From contig CALPZT020000082.1 in the NCBI GenBank assembly GCA_943328365.2, positions 1 through 7,001 of the forward strand: 7,001 nucleotides of DNA, given 5' to 3'. Position 1 is the first letter of the stretch. Every line of letters begins with the position of its first letter. The DNA is from Bifidobacterium breve (GTDB taxonomy: Bacteria > Actinomycetota > Actinomycetes > S36-B12). The position numbers and the translations under genes were made by a program. Shown piece after piece: positions 6,739 to 7,001 of the stretch. The notes under the pieces are model-generated. The model was given only the letters and a program-made list of their open reading frames with translations. It was not told the DNA's origin and made no database searches.

Positions 6739-7001
6739 ATGACGAGCGATGCTGCCCTTGCGCGCTACGGCTTCGTCGATCTCGACCGGGCGCAGCGCAT
6801 CCTGGCGGCGGATGCATTCCTCCCCTTCACTCAGGCAGTCGAGTCGGACGCCCCCATCCTCGAAAGCCTCGGTGCCGCGGCTGATCCTGATCAGGCGCTG
6901 CTGTTGCTGAGCCGGCTGCTCGATGCCTGCGATGCGCCGGCGCGACGGCGGGTGACCTCGGCACTCCTCGCGGACGAGGACCTGCGCGGACGGCTCTTCG
7001 A
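6739..7001 (+). CDS. glnE: Bifunctional glutamine synthetase adenylyltransferase, N-terminal part (partial)
   Basis: An open frame starts at ATG 6739, two bases after the previous stop, and runs off the window after 87 codons. The start, MTSDAALARYGFVDLDRAQR, followed by a helical segment with ALLLLSRLLDA and RRVTSALLADEDLRGRLF, resembles the beginning of actinobacterial GlnE, a protein of about 1000 residues. GlnE attaches AMP to glutamine synthetase when nitrogen is plentiful and removes it under limitation. The catalytic nucleotidyltransferase motifs would lie beyond the window, so the call rests on the N-terminal pattern and on glnE being a known neighbour of glnA2 in Actinobacteria. It probably depends on translation of the upstream gene, since there is no clear ribosome site of its own. 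Confidence 0.8.
   Translation, partial: MTSDAALARYGFVDLDRAQRILAADAFLPFTQAVESDAPILESLGAAADPDQALLLLSRLLDACDAPARRRVTSALLADEDLRGRLF

Noticed and set aside
1..7001. Search for CRISPR arrays, transposase genes, tRNA or phage-type genes
   Set aside because: No regularly spaced repeat series, transposase or integrase motif, or tRNA-like cloverleaf was seen. The only direct repeat of note is the pair at the nadE end.

Overview
The window is high-GC DNA with strong G/C preference at third codon positions, dense packing, and gene families and order typical of Actinobacteria. The best clue is a GlnA2-type glutamine synthetase followed closely by the start of glnE, with panB nearby. As I recall, glnE, glnA2 and panB also lie close together in Mycobacterium tuberculosis. 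A Microbacteriaceae-like actinomycete is a reasonable guess, but this sequence cannot settle the family.

Layout, left to right. The last 30 codons of an unidentified + strand gene end at 93. It converges on panB (118-963, minus; ketopantoate hydroxymethyltransferase, first committed step to pantothenate and CoA). A 116-bp divergent spacer separates panB from a 14-helix DHA2-type MFS exporter (1080-2792, plus). The exporter converges on nadE (2831-4510, minus; glutamine-dependent NAD+ synthetase). A second divergent spacer of 130 bp leads into a tight + strand run: glnA2 (4641-5978), a class I glutamine amidotransferase-like gene (5975-6736, overlapping glnA2 by the 4-nt GTGA) and the 5' end of glnE (from 6739, two bases after the previous stop).

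Function. The left part handles cofactor synthesis (CoA precursor, NAD+) with an exporter of unknown substrate in between. The right part is a glutamine-metabolism operon. NadE and the amidotransferase-like protein both appear to use a glutaminase-type cysteine mechanism, so glutamine use links the two halves. The GlnA2 here has Trp where adenylylated enzymes have the modified Tyr, so GlnE next door probably acts on another glutamine synthetase encoded elsewhere.

Most of the window is ordinary core metabolism. I see no mobile element, CRISPR array, tRNA, rRNA or clear new multi-gene system. The more unusual points are a 24-bp direct repeat that duplicates the last codons and stop of nadE in the convergent spacer, a perfect 10-bp inverted repeat at the panB 3' end, and the unassigned amidotransferase translationally coupled to glnA2.
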